DNA of 64,000 nt, from the NCBI GenBank assembly GCA_037974965.1, contig JBBPFI010000010.1:868001-932000 (forward strand). The letters run 5' to 3'. Below, one piece after another: positions 22,859 through 33,511 of this stretch (positions are counted from its first letter, which is position 1; each line of letters begins with the position of its first letter). The stretch is from Dacryopinax spathularia (Eukaryota > Basidiomycota > Dacrymycetes > Dacrymycetales > Dacrymycetaceae). A model generated the notes under the pieces. That model was not told the origin of the DNA. It did no database searches and was given only the letters and a program-made list of their open reading frames with translations. The position numbers were made by a program, and so were the translations under genes.

Positions 22859-23248
22859 TCATGCAATCCCCATCTTCTGCATCTCCTCCGCTAACGCCTT
22901 ATCCACCTTCGCCTGCTCCGCCTCCCTAATCTTCGTCCTCAGCGCCATCGCGCTCCCCCCCATGCGCATGAACGGCTCCAGATTCTTGCTCCGCAGCATA
23001 TACGCATCCAACCCTCCATACTTATCGATCGTCTTGAGCGTCCGCGCCGTAAGCCGGACCTTGACCGTCCCGCCCAGCGCTTCGGAGAAAAGCCGTTTGT
23101 TCTGCACGTTCGGGTGCCACTTGCGTTTTGTCTTGTGCTTCGAGTGGGGGACGTTGTTCCCCGAGAGCGTGACGCGGCCTTCGAAGAGGTGGGTGGTGGG
23201 GCCTTTGAGAGCTTTGACGTGGTAGAGACGGCTGAGGGTGGGGAACAT
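22859..23248 (-). CDS. Mitochondrial large-subunit ribosomal protein bL28m
   Basis: Single-exon gene for a 129-residue protein. SGNNVPHSKHKTKRKWHPNV (about residues 29-48) is the bL28 signature; RLTARTLKTIDKYGGLDAYM is the second conserved block. The organelle form corresponds to yeast MRPL24. The first residues MFPTLSRLYHV could act as a short import signal. It is transcribed in the same direction as, and downstream of, the aldolase-like gene, 232 bp away. Confidence 0.93.
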   Translation of the reverse strand: MFPTLSRLYHVKALKGPTTHLFEGRVTLSGNNVPHSKHKTKRKWHPNVQNKRLFSEALGGTVKVRLTARTLKTIDKYGGLDAYMLRSKNLEPFMRMGGSAMALRTKIREAEQAKVDKALAEEMQKMGIA

Positions 23249-23480
23249 CGCGGGCGGTGGGCGGTGGGCGGTGGGGTGGGCGTGCGATGCCCACTGAGTG
23301 TGTGTTGTTGCAGGAAGTCGGAACCCTCGTAGACGAAATAGGAAATAGGAAATTTGGTTCCACTCGGAGTTGATGCTCCTCGGTTGTTTCTCCGACCAAT
23401 ACCAACCATTCGTCTAATATTACAATCCCATCAACAAGTCTATCCCTTGTTAATATCTGTTCCTATGGCAGGAACGCAGA

Positions 23481-24682
23481 TCACTCCTTAAACTCCCCCT
23501 TACTCTCCCACTCTTCCCGCTCATAATATCCCGCAAACCCCAACCAACCCATCTCCGGATTTCCCGTCTCCCTCAGCGTAAACTCCCGCGCCTCATCATC
23601 CACCAGAATGGGTTTCTCGCCTTCCTTCAGAGCGGCCATGACCAGTAGTTGCGCCCTGCAAACTTTCTCGAATGATAGGAACTATATGACATTGCTTCAG
23701 TTCCTGGGTGCCATAAGATGGGGAGGGAGGGGTAACGTACCCACCAAGCAGCCTCATCTGGACTTGTTCGACCGAGAGCGAGAGAACCGTGGCTCTGCAA
23801 TAGCGCGATCTTGGTCTGAGGCTTCATCTTGGACACGATTTGCGCGCCTTCGGATTCGTCCACTACGAGGCCTTCGAAGCCGACGTCGATTATGCAGTCG
23901 TCGAACGCGCAGGCGTCCTGCACCCTATACTTCAGTCCTTGTCTTCTACCGGTCGGGGCCAGGTACGTACCTGGTTGATCATCTCTATCGGTTTGCCCAA
24001 TGCAGAAAAAGCTGCGTACAGTAGACTCAGCGCAGAGGGGTTAGAGGTGATGAACAAGGCGAACCTTTGGAATACGGCCCATGAACATGCACGATAGACT
24101 GCACATCCCGCGCCATCCTATAAATAGGAGCATGCAGCCCCGTAGCACTTGCATCCACACTCCGGTTCTGCGTCTCACTGCCGTCCTGCACCACGCTCCC
24201 GTCTGCGTTAACGAGGACAAGGTCGGAGGCTTTCATCCGGTAGAAAGATTTCGTCCATGGGTTGATGTAGAATTTTGAGGGGTCGAGGGCGGAGCGGACG
24301 GAGCAGTGGCCTTTGCACTATTATCAGCTCTGTTTCGTATTCGTAGCCTTGAGCTAGAAAGAGTGGGGTGCGCACCGGCGATACCCTCCGCATGACCTTC
24401 CCTAGCCAATACCCTAAAGACAGCAGCAAGATGCTCCTTCCTATACACCTCCTCAGCCTCCTTCGAAGGGAAAGTGGGCATCGTGATCCTCGAGTGACCA
24501 ACAGAGATATCCTTGAATGGGGATTTTGAGAAGTCTGTCGTTGTTGGGAATGCATAGCCTGACGGTGAGGGTGGGGAGGGCGAGGAGGAGAGGAGGGAGC
24601 GGGTGGTGGTGCTTATGCTTCGGACGGTCTGGCTAGTGCACACTGCCCGACTGGCTAGTCTGGAGATCGTGTAGAGGGCCAT
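23481..24682 (-). CDS. Class II aldolase/adducin-domain protein, probably mitochondrial
   Basis: Zinc-type class II aldolase fold protein in five exons. The ATG at 24682 opens MALYTISRLASRAVCTSQ, rich in Ser/Arg/Thr without acids, which resembles a mitochondrial presequence; an in-frame ATG at 24790 would add 36 residues. Domain blocks are MASDLVLV-like MKASDLVLVN, IVHVHGPYSK, AFSALGKPIEMINQDACAFDD, and ALLQSHGSLALGRTSPDEAAW. Two candidate zinc ligands are the His residues of HVH; the later SHGS His would be the third. The intron after PYSK has a weak GTTCGC donor. The last intron is best read with donor GTGGGT so that the product continues AQLLVMAALKEGEKPILVD. Specific substrate is not predictable. 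Confidence 0.82.
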
Positions 24683-25083
24683 GGTCGCTGGTAGAGATGC
24701 GCAAGAGCGGTTGGTGCTTTGTTGTCCATGTTTGCCAAGAATGCTCGGTAGAGAAGGTGCGCCGAAAGGGTCCCCGACCTCCACCTTCATTCTTGGTCGA
24801 CGACATCATCCTCAGCACCGGGGGGGGTGAACGAGCTGCTGCACTCTTTCTTCCCAGCGGCATATGATGTCCCCGCTTCTCTGACAATAGTACTGAGGCT
24901 CCGGTGGTGTTCTGGGTACTTCGGCGCACGTTCCGGCAGGCCCAACCTCTCAGCGACGAAGGCAGCTCAGCAGCCAAGCAGCACGGGGTTTCCTCGGAGA
25001 TCATCCATATGATCACTGCCAACCAGTTCCCAGCACTTCCGCATCTCTCGCAGCCTAGTTGACCTTCACCACCATCCACTAGT
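24683..25083. other. Intergenic, divergent promoter
   Basis: The 401 bp between the divergent starts of the aldolase-like gene and the MFS gene. Nothing is recognised except that it must hold both promoters. Confidence 0.5.
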
Positions 25084-26779
25084 ATGGCGAGCACGACGAC
25101 CACGACGATGGAGGAGCCCGGCGGTATAGAGCTCCGCCCGCTCGGTGGACGGAGTGACCCTACCTCAGTGCAAATGCAAGAGCAACTCGACAACAACGAC
25201 AAGGTCTCAACCCGTTCAGGTCGAAAGACCACTCACCGTGCTCAGACAGATGACGAGCCAGTTGTGGCCGAAGCAGGACCAAGCGCGGAGGACGAAGCCC
25301 TAGCAAAACAAGTCAAATTCAAGCTTCTCTCCTGCTGTCTCTGCTTTTTCGTCGCGGGCCTGAACGATGGGAGCATCGGCGCGCTCCTGCCCTACTTGAT
25401 CAGCACATACAACATCAGCACGAGCTTTGTGGGCATTATGTATGCTACTAGTTTTGCTGGCTGGGCGCTTGCGGCAGTGGTGATGCCGTTTACGGTCACT
25501 ATGGTCGGGGTGAGGGGGGCGTTGTTGGTCGGGGCGGTTTTGTATGCCGTCTCGCAAGTCCTTCGCGTCTGGGTGCGCAACAACTACTCATCTCGGTCAT
25601 TGTTGATCATCCGTGCTGATTGGATCACAGGGCCCTCCATACCCCCTTTTCGCAGTAACATTCTTCATCGCCTCCCTCGCCCAAGGCTACCAAGACGCCC
25701 AAGCAAACACGTTCGTCTCCGAAATCAAAGCCTCCCATCTCTGGCTCGGCCTCATTCACGCGATGTACAGTCTCGGCCTTCTGGTTGCCCCACCCGTAGC
25801 GAACACGATTGCGTCCCACCGACCGGACCAATGGGCGCTGTACTACACCGTCCCACTGGGGATCGGGGTGCTCAATATCGTTTTGGTGCTCATGGCGTTC
25901 TTCGACAAGGAGGACTTTAGGAGTCTGAGAAGGCTAAGGAGGACGGCAGGGGTTGAAGCTGGTCAGCCGACAGAGGAAGCAGCTGCCTCGTCGGCGTCGG
26001 CTCAGGCTGGCCAGGCGGGAAGGCTAAGAAGAACGCTGAGCGAGATGAGGGAGACGCTTACTGTCCGCCCTGTCTGGCAGATCAGCATCTTTTATTTCTT
26101 CTACCTTGGAGCTTCATTCACGATCGGAAGTGCGTCACCTCTCCCCCCTCGTGACTTGCTCAGGTTCTGACAATAACCGGAACACACCAGGCTGGATAGT
26201 CCTCTTCCTCACGGACGTGCGCAACCTCCCGGTCGAACGCGCAGGCTACGTGCCCACGGGGTACTACGCCGGCTCCTTCCTCGGCCGTCTTCTCCTCCCG
26301 CATCCGACACATACCTGGCTGGGAGGGGAACACTGGATGCTCACCATCTACGCTATCATCATCCTCGCCCTGCAGCTCATATCGTGGCTTGTGAACTCGG
26401 CGATCTCGACGTCTGTGGCGATAAGCTTGATGGGGTTCTGTTTCGCGCCTTTTTTCGCTAGTACGTGTCTTCTCCCTCCTTATGCTCACTCTCTGCCTAC
26501 TTATTGGAAGCTGACTGGGGAATGTGTGTGCTAGGCGGGATGCAAGTGTCAAAACAAGTCATCCCCCGAAAAGTACGCGGGAACGCGCTCGCGCTCATAT
26601 TCGTCGTTGCCCAACTCGGGGCAAGCGTTTTCCCAGCTGTGACGGGGGCGATCGCGTCTAGTAAGGGCGTTGGGGTGCTTCAACCGCTCGCGGTGGCACT
26701 TATTGTGTTGACTGGGGTTGCTTGGTGGTTTGTGCCGACGGCGCCGAAGGATGGTAGCGGAGGCGCTGATCAGGAATGA
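25084..26779 (+). CDS. MFS transporter (BSC6-like fungal subgroup)
   Basis: Twelve-helix major facilitator protein in four exons; exon 1 is 25084-25572 and exon 2 starts at 25631. An acidic cytosolic N-terminus of about 75 residues precedes LLSCCLCFFVAGLNDGSIGA, a characteristic first helix (GxNDGxxGALLP) of the fungal subgroup that includes yeast 'bypass of stop codon 6'. Other marks are GYQDAQANTFVSEIK, HAMYSLGLLVAPPVA, YVPTGYYAGSFLGRLLLP and VRGNALALIFVVAQLGASVFP. A charged central loop of about 70 residues separates the two six-helix halves. Substrate unknown; I do not assign one. Confidence 0.87.
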
Positions 26780-26889
26780 ATGAGCTTCTCTGTCGAGGTG
26801 TATTGTATGCGGTATTTGATACGGCAGACCCTACCCGCGAAGTTTGCAGCTAGCGGTCCCATATCCCATTGCGAACACAGCTAGTAACA

Positions 26890-28539
26890 TTACACCTCCT
26901 CCTCGTACTCTTCCTGCGCATACCCATCCTCCTCATATCCGATCTCCATCCCACCACCATCATACCCTTCGTCATTATACGCCTGCTCTTCCCATCCCTC
27001 GCCCGCCCCTCCTTGCTCGTCCTCACCCTGTTCCTGCCCCTCACCTCCGTCGTTTTCCCGATTCGCCGCTTTCCCGGAGCCTCGGCCCCTCAGATCCACT
27101 TTCTCAGGCATCAGCCACTCGTCGTAGTACTTGCAGTCCCTCGCATTGACAGGTCCCTTGGGGGCGCAAAAGTCGAACACTTCGCACAGCCCGCAGGGCA
27201 CCTCCGTAAGACCAGAACCGTATGTCTCCCGTCGTAGAGCACGATAAACCGCGTTCGAGAGGGATGACAGCTCGGGGGAGATATCGCGGAACGTGACCGG
27301 CGACGCTGAGCGGGAGCGTGACGGAGAGCGCGATGCCCGACGTTTCTTGCGCGATCGATGTCGTCGCTCGGAGGCGTCGCTGTCTTCCTCCGAATCGGAG
27401 GCGTCGGATTCGTCAGATCGAGAGGACCGCTTGCGTTTCTTGCTGCTGCTGGTCGAACGCCGATGATCCCGTTCGTCCTCGTCAGACTGGTCAGATTCAT
27501 CATCCGAGCGAGACCGCCGCTTTGCGCGCTTCTTCCTCCTTCTCCGGTCGTCCTCGCTGTCCTCATCACTGTCGCTCTCTACCCGCTTCCTCTTCTTTCG
27601 CTTGCCCTTATCCCGGCTCCTCTCCCGTACGCCGGCATCACTGCTCTCCTCATCGTCCTCCTCCCATCCGCCCATGCCACTCCCTGGGAGGGACTCGATC
27701 TTCCCGTCGTAGATGAGCACATCGAGCAGACTCTTGATGTGTTCTTCTTCCAGCTTGACCTCCGTCAGGCCGGAAGTATGGATGAACCGCCTGATATCAG
27801 ACAGAGTCGAGTATTTGTCTGTGCGCGAGGTCGGCCAGACTTGGTAGTTGTCGCCTATGAAAGTCTGCAGCGAAAAGAATGAATCATACAGTTCATTGCG
27901 AGAGAGACGGAAGACACGCACCTTCTTCTCAATAAACGTATACACCGCCTGCAGCAACCCCTCAATAAAGCCCACATCAAGCTCGTTATCGCTGAACCAC
28001 GGCCCGCCCGTAAGCTCCACGCTCGGCTTGAGGTTGTAGAGCATATACGTCTTCCTCGTGGGGTACTTGACATTCTTGACGCTCTTGACGAGCTGTCGTT
28101 GCTCCAGCTGCTTCAAGCAGCGGTTGATGACGGTTGCGTGTAGGTTCGTCTTGGCCTTGAGTGTTTTGGTCCAGATTCCTTCGGTGCCGGCATTGCGGAT
28201 ATGAGTGTAGACCATCGATTCGTCGCCCTGAAGGGCGCCCAGCCTGATACAGTGTTAGCGAGCGTTGCTAGGTTGCCGTGACCAAACATACAGTCGTGCA
28301 TCTTTCGCATTCACAGCCTTGAAGCACGGTTTGCCCTTACTATCCTTCATCATCTTGAGCAAGCTCTTCCTCAGCAGGGAGTTCATCGCCTCCTGCAGCT
28401 GGGCAACCGGATACCCAGGGCAAGCGGTCTCGACGTCCCGCTGGTAGAGGATGTCGGCGTCGGAGACTGCATTGTACAGCACTTGCTCGACGGCGGAGAG
28501 GGCGTTGGTGCCCGACTTGGACGATTCGCCCTTTGCCAT
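26890..28539 (-). CDS. RPC34: RNA polymerase III subunit RPC34/RPC6 with a large SR-like insertion
   Basis: Subunit of the RPC82-RPC34-RPC31 heterotrimer that helps Pol III open promoters and contact TFIIIB. Exons 28539-28292 and 28243-26890 encode about 533 residues, against about 317 in yeast and human. Winged-helix blocks are present: DADILYQRDVETACPGYPVA, TKTLKAKTNLHATVINRCLK, TYMLYNLKPSVELTGGPWFSD and LIYDGKIESLPGSG. The C-terminal cysteine cluster CGLCEVFDFC then NARDCKYYDEWL matches the [4Fe-4S] site of the family. Between the third winged helix and that cluster lies an insertion of about 120 residues of alternating Arg/Ser and Asp/Glu, and the C-terminus has an acidic Gly/Glu/Gln tail. 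It shares a 314-bp divergent promoter with RSC7. Confidence 0.94.
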
Positions 28540-28853
28540 TTTGTGCTTCGACCCGAGAGAGAGAAAAGAGAAAGGAGGGTATAAGGCTATGTACGCCTGG
28601 CCGAGTCAAACGGTCCTCAACGATTGACTTTGGTGGGCGGCCTTGCAGCATTATTTAGAGTTCTGACTAATGTGCTTCCGAGCTATTCACGTTGCGCCGC
28701 TCAACTTTCGCGTCCCTGGCACGCGTCGCCACTCACCGAGACCGAACGCGACGAGCATCGCAGGCAGTTATTTGCTACAGCGATACCCAACACTTTTACT
28801 ACATCCTCCTCGCTCACCGAAAGAGATCTCTACGGAGGGAAAAACAGTCGGAT
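28540..28853. promoter_or_regulatory. Divergent promoter of RPC34 and RSC7
   Basis: The 314 bp between the two divergent ATG codons holds promoters for a Pol III subunit and a chromatin-remodelling subunit. No TATA box is clear on either side. Co-regulation is plausible but not shown. Confidence 0.5.
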
Positions 28854-30907
28854 ATGGCACCTCGACGAAGACGCTCAGCCCGCGTTACTCGCGCGCCGAA
28901 GAAGCCGCAGGTGTTTGTGAGTGATGACGATGATGACGAGGTCGAGCAGGCCACAGAGGCAGAACAGCCAGAGCCTACACCTGCTCCGGAGCCCGCGGAG
29001 GAAGAGGAAGAGGAGGTTGAGGTTGAGCAGGCTGAAGAGGATGCTGAGGGCGACGAAGATGCTGATGGTGATGAGGAGGAAGGGGAGGAGGAGGAGGAAG
29101 GTGAGGGGGAGGGTGACGAAGATGCTGAGGAGGGCGGGGAAGAAGGCGGGGAGGGCGGTGCTGAGGAAGGCGAGGAAGATGCTGAGTCTGTGGAGGGAGC
29201 GCAGTCGGATGCCGAGTCGGACGCTTCTTCCCCTGTTGTTCGCCGTGGCCGTGGCCGACCAAGAGGCCGACCAAGGGGCCGTCCGCGCGGTAGTAGGGGG
29301 ACGACAAGAGGGGGTGGCAGAGGGAGCGGCAGGCCAAGGGGACGACCAAGGGGCAGGGGTCGCGGTCGTGGTCGAGCAAGGCGGATCAGGGATTCTGAGG
29401 CTGGCGTATGGACGCTGCAGGACGGCGAGGAAGTGGAGGGCATGGACACCGAAGGTACGCGATCGACGTTCTGCACTCAAGGGCGCCCATATCTAATCTA
29501 TTTGTGGTAGGCTTCTTTGGTCGCACCACTGGTCCCCTCACTCGGATCGTCAATGGCCGAGAATATGAACTGGCCGGTGACGAGCTCAAGCTAGACGACG
29601 ATCCTAAAGGTGACACGAAAATCGATGCTCAAGGCAACCTGCTCGGCGGACGGGAGTTCAAAGCCCATACATTCACTTCACCTTACCGTTCCGATCCGGA
29701 ACGCAAGTACATGCTGTCGATCGACGCTGCCCGAACGTCGGGCTTCAGGGACTCGCTATACTTTTTCAGGAGGAACCCGCTGCTGGTCAAGCTTACGCTT
29801 AGCCAGGGGGAGAAGGACGCGCTTATTGCGGATGGGAAACTGAGCAATAATCTCAAGAGCAGGAGCGTGACGATGGTCACTGCGCGGAGCGCATACAAGT
29901 GTCAAGGGGCGAAGTTGATCAAAGGTCCGTCTTCCGCTCTGGCATATGCTGCAAGTTGCTCATGATTTCGCAGACGGGAAGTGGGTAACGGATGACTACT
30001 ACGAGGACAAAGCGCGGGAAGACTGCCTTGCACAGGGAATCAACCCCGGCGACCCAGTGGGCGAACTACCCGATCCAATGGCAGCTGTCGAACCCTCCCA
30101 AGCGCAGCGGAAAGCCGCAACAGCGTATGACCGGCTCACCAAGCCTACCGAGAACCTCACGACGAGGTACGGCGGTGCCGGGCTGTCGCCCTTCGTGCAG
30201 GAGATGGGGCAGGCGAAGCGCCAGATGCTCCTGCGTGAAGGCGTGGACGAGCGGACGTGGATGCATCGCACCGCGTTGGACGTCTGGGAGTCGAATGACG
30301 AGATCCGCCGGTTGAGGGAAGAGAGGATGCAAGCGTTCCCATGGCCGTGGGACCAGGGCGCTTGGTCAAAAGAAGGGAAATTGGAGGTCATCATGCCGCC
30401 CGAAGGGGCTGGGCTGAGCAATGTCGCCCCTGCCGCAGCGGCACCAATAACGTACGCCCGCAGCCCAGTGCCCGGAAACAGGCTGCCCGGCACACCACAG
30501 CCGGAAAACCTGCTTGTGCAAGCACTCACGGCGGGCCAGAAAAGAGGAAGCAGCGAGATGCCTCCTGAGGAGAGGGCGGAGAGCGAGGTTCCCGCAAAGA
30601 GGCGGCGGACGGATATGGCTCTGGGCCTGTATGACGGGTACACCGACTTGCCGATGTGTACGTTCTGCCTCTCCGTACCTGTCACACGAAATACTAACTC
30701 CACGCGACAGTCCCGAAAGACACCCAGCCCACGACCGTACGATGGGAGAAACTGCCGGACTCGCGCATGCTCCTGGCCGGAACGAACAAAGTTGGATCAC
30801 AGGCCTGGGGCTTGGCATATGTCGATGTTGTTATGGACCTTTCGCAGCCGGAGGAGGAGAAACCGGTGAAGGAGGAGGATATCGTGCTCGATCCGGCGCT
30901 GCAGTAG
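28854..30907 (+). CDS. RSC7: Chromatin-remodelling complex subunit RSC7/SWP82 (NPL6)
   Basis: Subunit of the RSC or SWI/SNF remodeller, nuclear, about 631 residues; exons 28854-29454, 29511-29924, 29974-30657 and 30711-30907. The N-terminus is a long acidic Glu/Asp tract followed by tandem AT-hook-like RGRPRGRPRGRPRG repeats, expected to grip AT-rich minor groove. The CRC-subunit domain follows: TRIVNGREYELAGDEL, DDPKGDTKIDAQGNLLGGRE, YMLSIDAARTSGFRDSLYFF and VTDDYYEDKA. A basic patch (PAKRRRTD) may be a nuclear signal. The last exon carries RWEKLPDSRMLLAGTNKVGS. Domain match is strong; choice between RSC7 and SWP82 paralogues is not resolved. Confidence 0.92.
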
Positions 30908-31377
30908 CTGATGTGGCGAGAGGGATGAGGTGGAGCGAAGTGTTATTGTATTGTCCTTGTAGGAACGGCTGTACCTTACTTTAATTATCTTGTTGTTTGC
31001 ATTCGGTCCAAGTAGGCACGGATGTAGACACGGACGAGCCAGGCTGTCGAGCCGCTTTTGGCTAAAGCCGTCCAGGGCGAGGAAGGGTCCGGTCCATCCT
31101 CTCGCCGAGCTGGGCGCATTCAAGATAATGTGTCGGCAAACCAGATGATGCAGCTTCTCTTTATTTTACCGTCCTAGGCAAGGAAACGCCAATGCTAGAA
31201 CAGTCATCGGCGCGGGATGACTCGGTCACATGGAAAGAAGCCGGTGGACATGCCATTTTACACGTGTCTTGCACATGGTGTGACTGTTTACGTTCATCTC
31301 CTCGTCAGCCTTCCCGGGCGACCTGCTCGCTCTTTCCACCTTTACCCTTTACTCTGTCCAGGACTCTCAGGATAGCT
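30908..31377. other. Intergenic upstream of the F-box-like pair
   Basis: 470 bp between two plus-strand genes, holding the terminator of RSC7 and the promoter of the first F-box-like gene. No gene or repeat recognised. Confidence 0.5.
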
Positions 31378-33167
31378 ATGCACGCTGCTCTGCAGATTGA
31401 CGAAATCGTTAGAGCGATATGCGCTCAGGCGACTACGTCTACTCTCGCTGCTCTGGCTCGGACCTCCTCGAGCTTCTTCCTGCCCGCGGCCAAAGAGCTC
31501 TACAGATGCTGCGGCTATGCCCCGTTACTTCATCTGCTGGCTTGCTTCCACATGGAGCGACAAGTTGTATGTTGATGGCTTTATTGAGCGCCTGCTTTCA
31601 TGTCTGATGATCTTTCCAGCCCATCTCCAGACCCGGTGGGTGGGGAGGAAGTGTCTCAAGCCCCCCTTTGCGAACCGGAGTTACGCTCGATCGCTTTCTT
31701 CTATATATACCCATGATACACCATCTTTCGCTCTCGAACGATTGGAGGGCGACTTTTCGAAACCCTGGCCTGGATTCATGCGCTGCCGAGACATTTCCAA
31801 TCATCCTTGCCCAAATGAGCTATATCAGCGCTCTGGCCGGCATGCAGCCCTTGTTGAGCAACCTGAGGAGCCTCACCCTCGCGCCCACCATGGGTCACAC
31901 TATCGGCTCGACAATGACTCTCCTGTCAGCCCCGCTGCTGGCACTCCGCTGCTTCGAATTGGGCTTGGGGTCTCAGATCGAAGACGCGGAAGTAGTGGAC
32001 ATCCTCGAAGTTCTGCCTTGTCGAGCACCAAATCTTCGCGTGCTGCGCCTTCCTGGGTCGCGCGCGAGTACTGCACGACTTCGTAAGGCCTTGAAGAGTG
32101 TCGTCGAGGGTCTGACCGAGCTACGAGACTTCCAAGGTGGACCAGCTTGTATAGCCGCCGGTGCATTCGGCATTCTTTCCAAATATACGAGCCTCCAGTC
32201 CGTGCACATCTGTGGCAGGAAGACATCCTCTCCTGGACGCTCAGTTATGATCAGCGCCGAAGAGACTCAGCCCCTAGAGCACTCTTTCCTCTCCGCACAT
32301 GAGCTGCGACTGGAAGCTCTGCCGTCGGATATTGCAACGACAATTCTGACCCAGTCAAATACCAGTGCGTTGATTCGTCTTCGAGCAAAGGTCAAGGTCG
32401 ATGCCACCACTCTTATGGGTTCCCTCATCCCCCTTCTGGCCGCGATCGGAAGCCTCGCAAACCTACGGAGCTTGGATTTCCGCATCTTTGCAGACCTCAG
32501 CACAGCTGAAGATGCGAGGACACCGTGGAATCGACTAACCCTACTCTCCCACTGCTGCGAACTGCGGTATCTCTGTTTAGGGACGGAGTGGGAAAGCGGA
32601 GTGGCCCCTTTTGATGATACACTTGTCGATAGTATCGCAAAAACATGGAGCAAATTGGAAGCACTCACCCTTTGGTGGTCCTCGCGCCAGGAATCGTTGG
32701 ATAGTGTGACTCGTTCCGGGCCGACCCTGCAGTCCCTCACCTCCCTTCTGACCTACTGTCCTTGGTTTCGGTGCTGGACTACACGATCGCTGTATGTTCC
32801 TGAAAACTCTGTGTCAGCACTCAATCCTGGAACAAGACCTCGCTTTGTGCAGCTGTCTATGGCAGAAACCCTGATCGCTGACCAGGAGGAAGTCGCCATC
32901 TTTTTGGTCAAATGCACGTCCACCCTGGTAGTCTCAAGTTGCTTCTCGTCATCCAATACGGAGGGGGACACCTCACCCGCTCTTAGATACCCTTGGCAAG
33001 GTATAGTGTCAAGCATGCGAACTCTCCGACGGTATCTCTCGCAGCAAGATGATCTTCTTGAAGGACGAAAGAATTGCGGACTCGATAGACTCGTCGATTG
33101 GGAAACAGAAGAGACCGACGTTTTGCCCGATCCTTCAGCTTGGCGGCGCAATGGTTGGGACGCCTGA
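31378..33167 (+). CDS. F-box-like leucine-rich protein, copy 1
   Basis: About 578 residues from exons 31378-31566 and 31620-33167. The start MHAALQIDEIVRAICAQ, then LAALARTSSSFFLPAAKELY, follows the short F-box-like opening common in agaricomycete proteins of this type. The second exon contains poorly regular leucine-rich segments (for example LSNLRSLTLAP, APNLRVLRLPGS, LANLRSLDFRIF) that would form a repeat solenoid. Such proteins are thought to be SCF substrate adaptors, but neither the partner nor the target is known. The second copy starts 345 bp downstream with the same exon layout, so this is a tandem duplication, now well diverged. Confidence 0.8.
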
Positions 33168-33511
33168 GGCGGCTTCGAGGGTAAAGGCGGATTCTACATT
33201 GCATTTCATACGATGCGCCCATAGCATGTACCGTACCAAAGTGATGCGTTGTCATGCAGTCTGCTCTTGTGCCCCCAGATGGCTCTAAATGTAGCTAAGA
33301 GCGCAGTTTGGGCCCACTTAAACCTATGGGTGTCGCTCGGCTATTCGTGAGACGATTGAGTCAGAATCACACGCAAGGGCTTCTTGACTCTTCCCAGCTC
33401 CCCTGGCAGAAGCGGGCCTCGTGTCCCAAAGCCGTATGAATGTACTGTTCTTCGCATGCTCTTGGTATCAATTCCTCCTCGAACACAGAACCTGTTGGAT
33501 TTACTACCCCC
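33168..33511. other. Intergenic between the tandem F-box-like genes
   Basis: 344 bp; nothing recognised apart from an expected terminator and promoter. Confidence 0.45.

Noticed and set aside
28814-29480. Long Ser- or Leu-rich frames antisense to RSC7
   Set aside because: They arise from the repetitive acidic and AT-hook coding sequence on the other strand.
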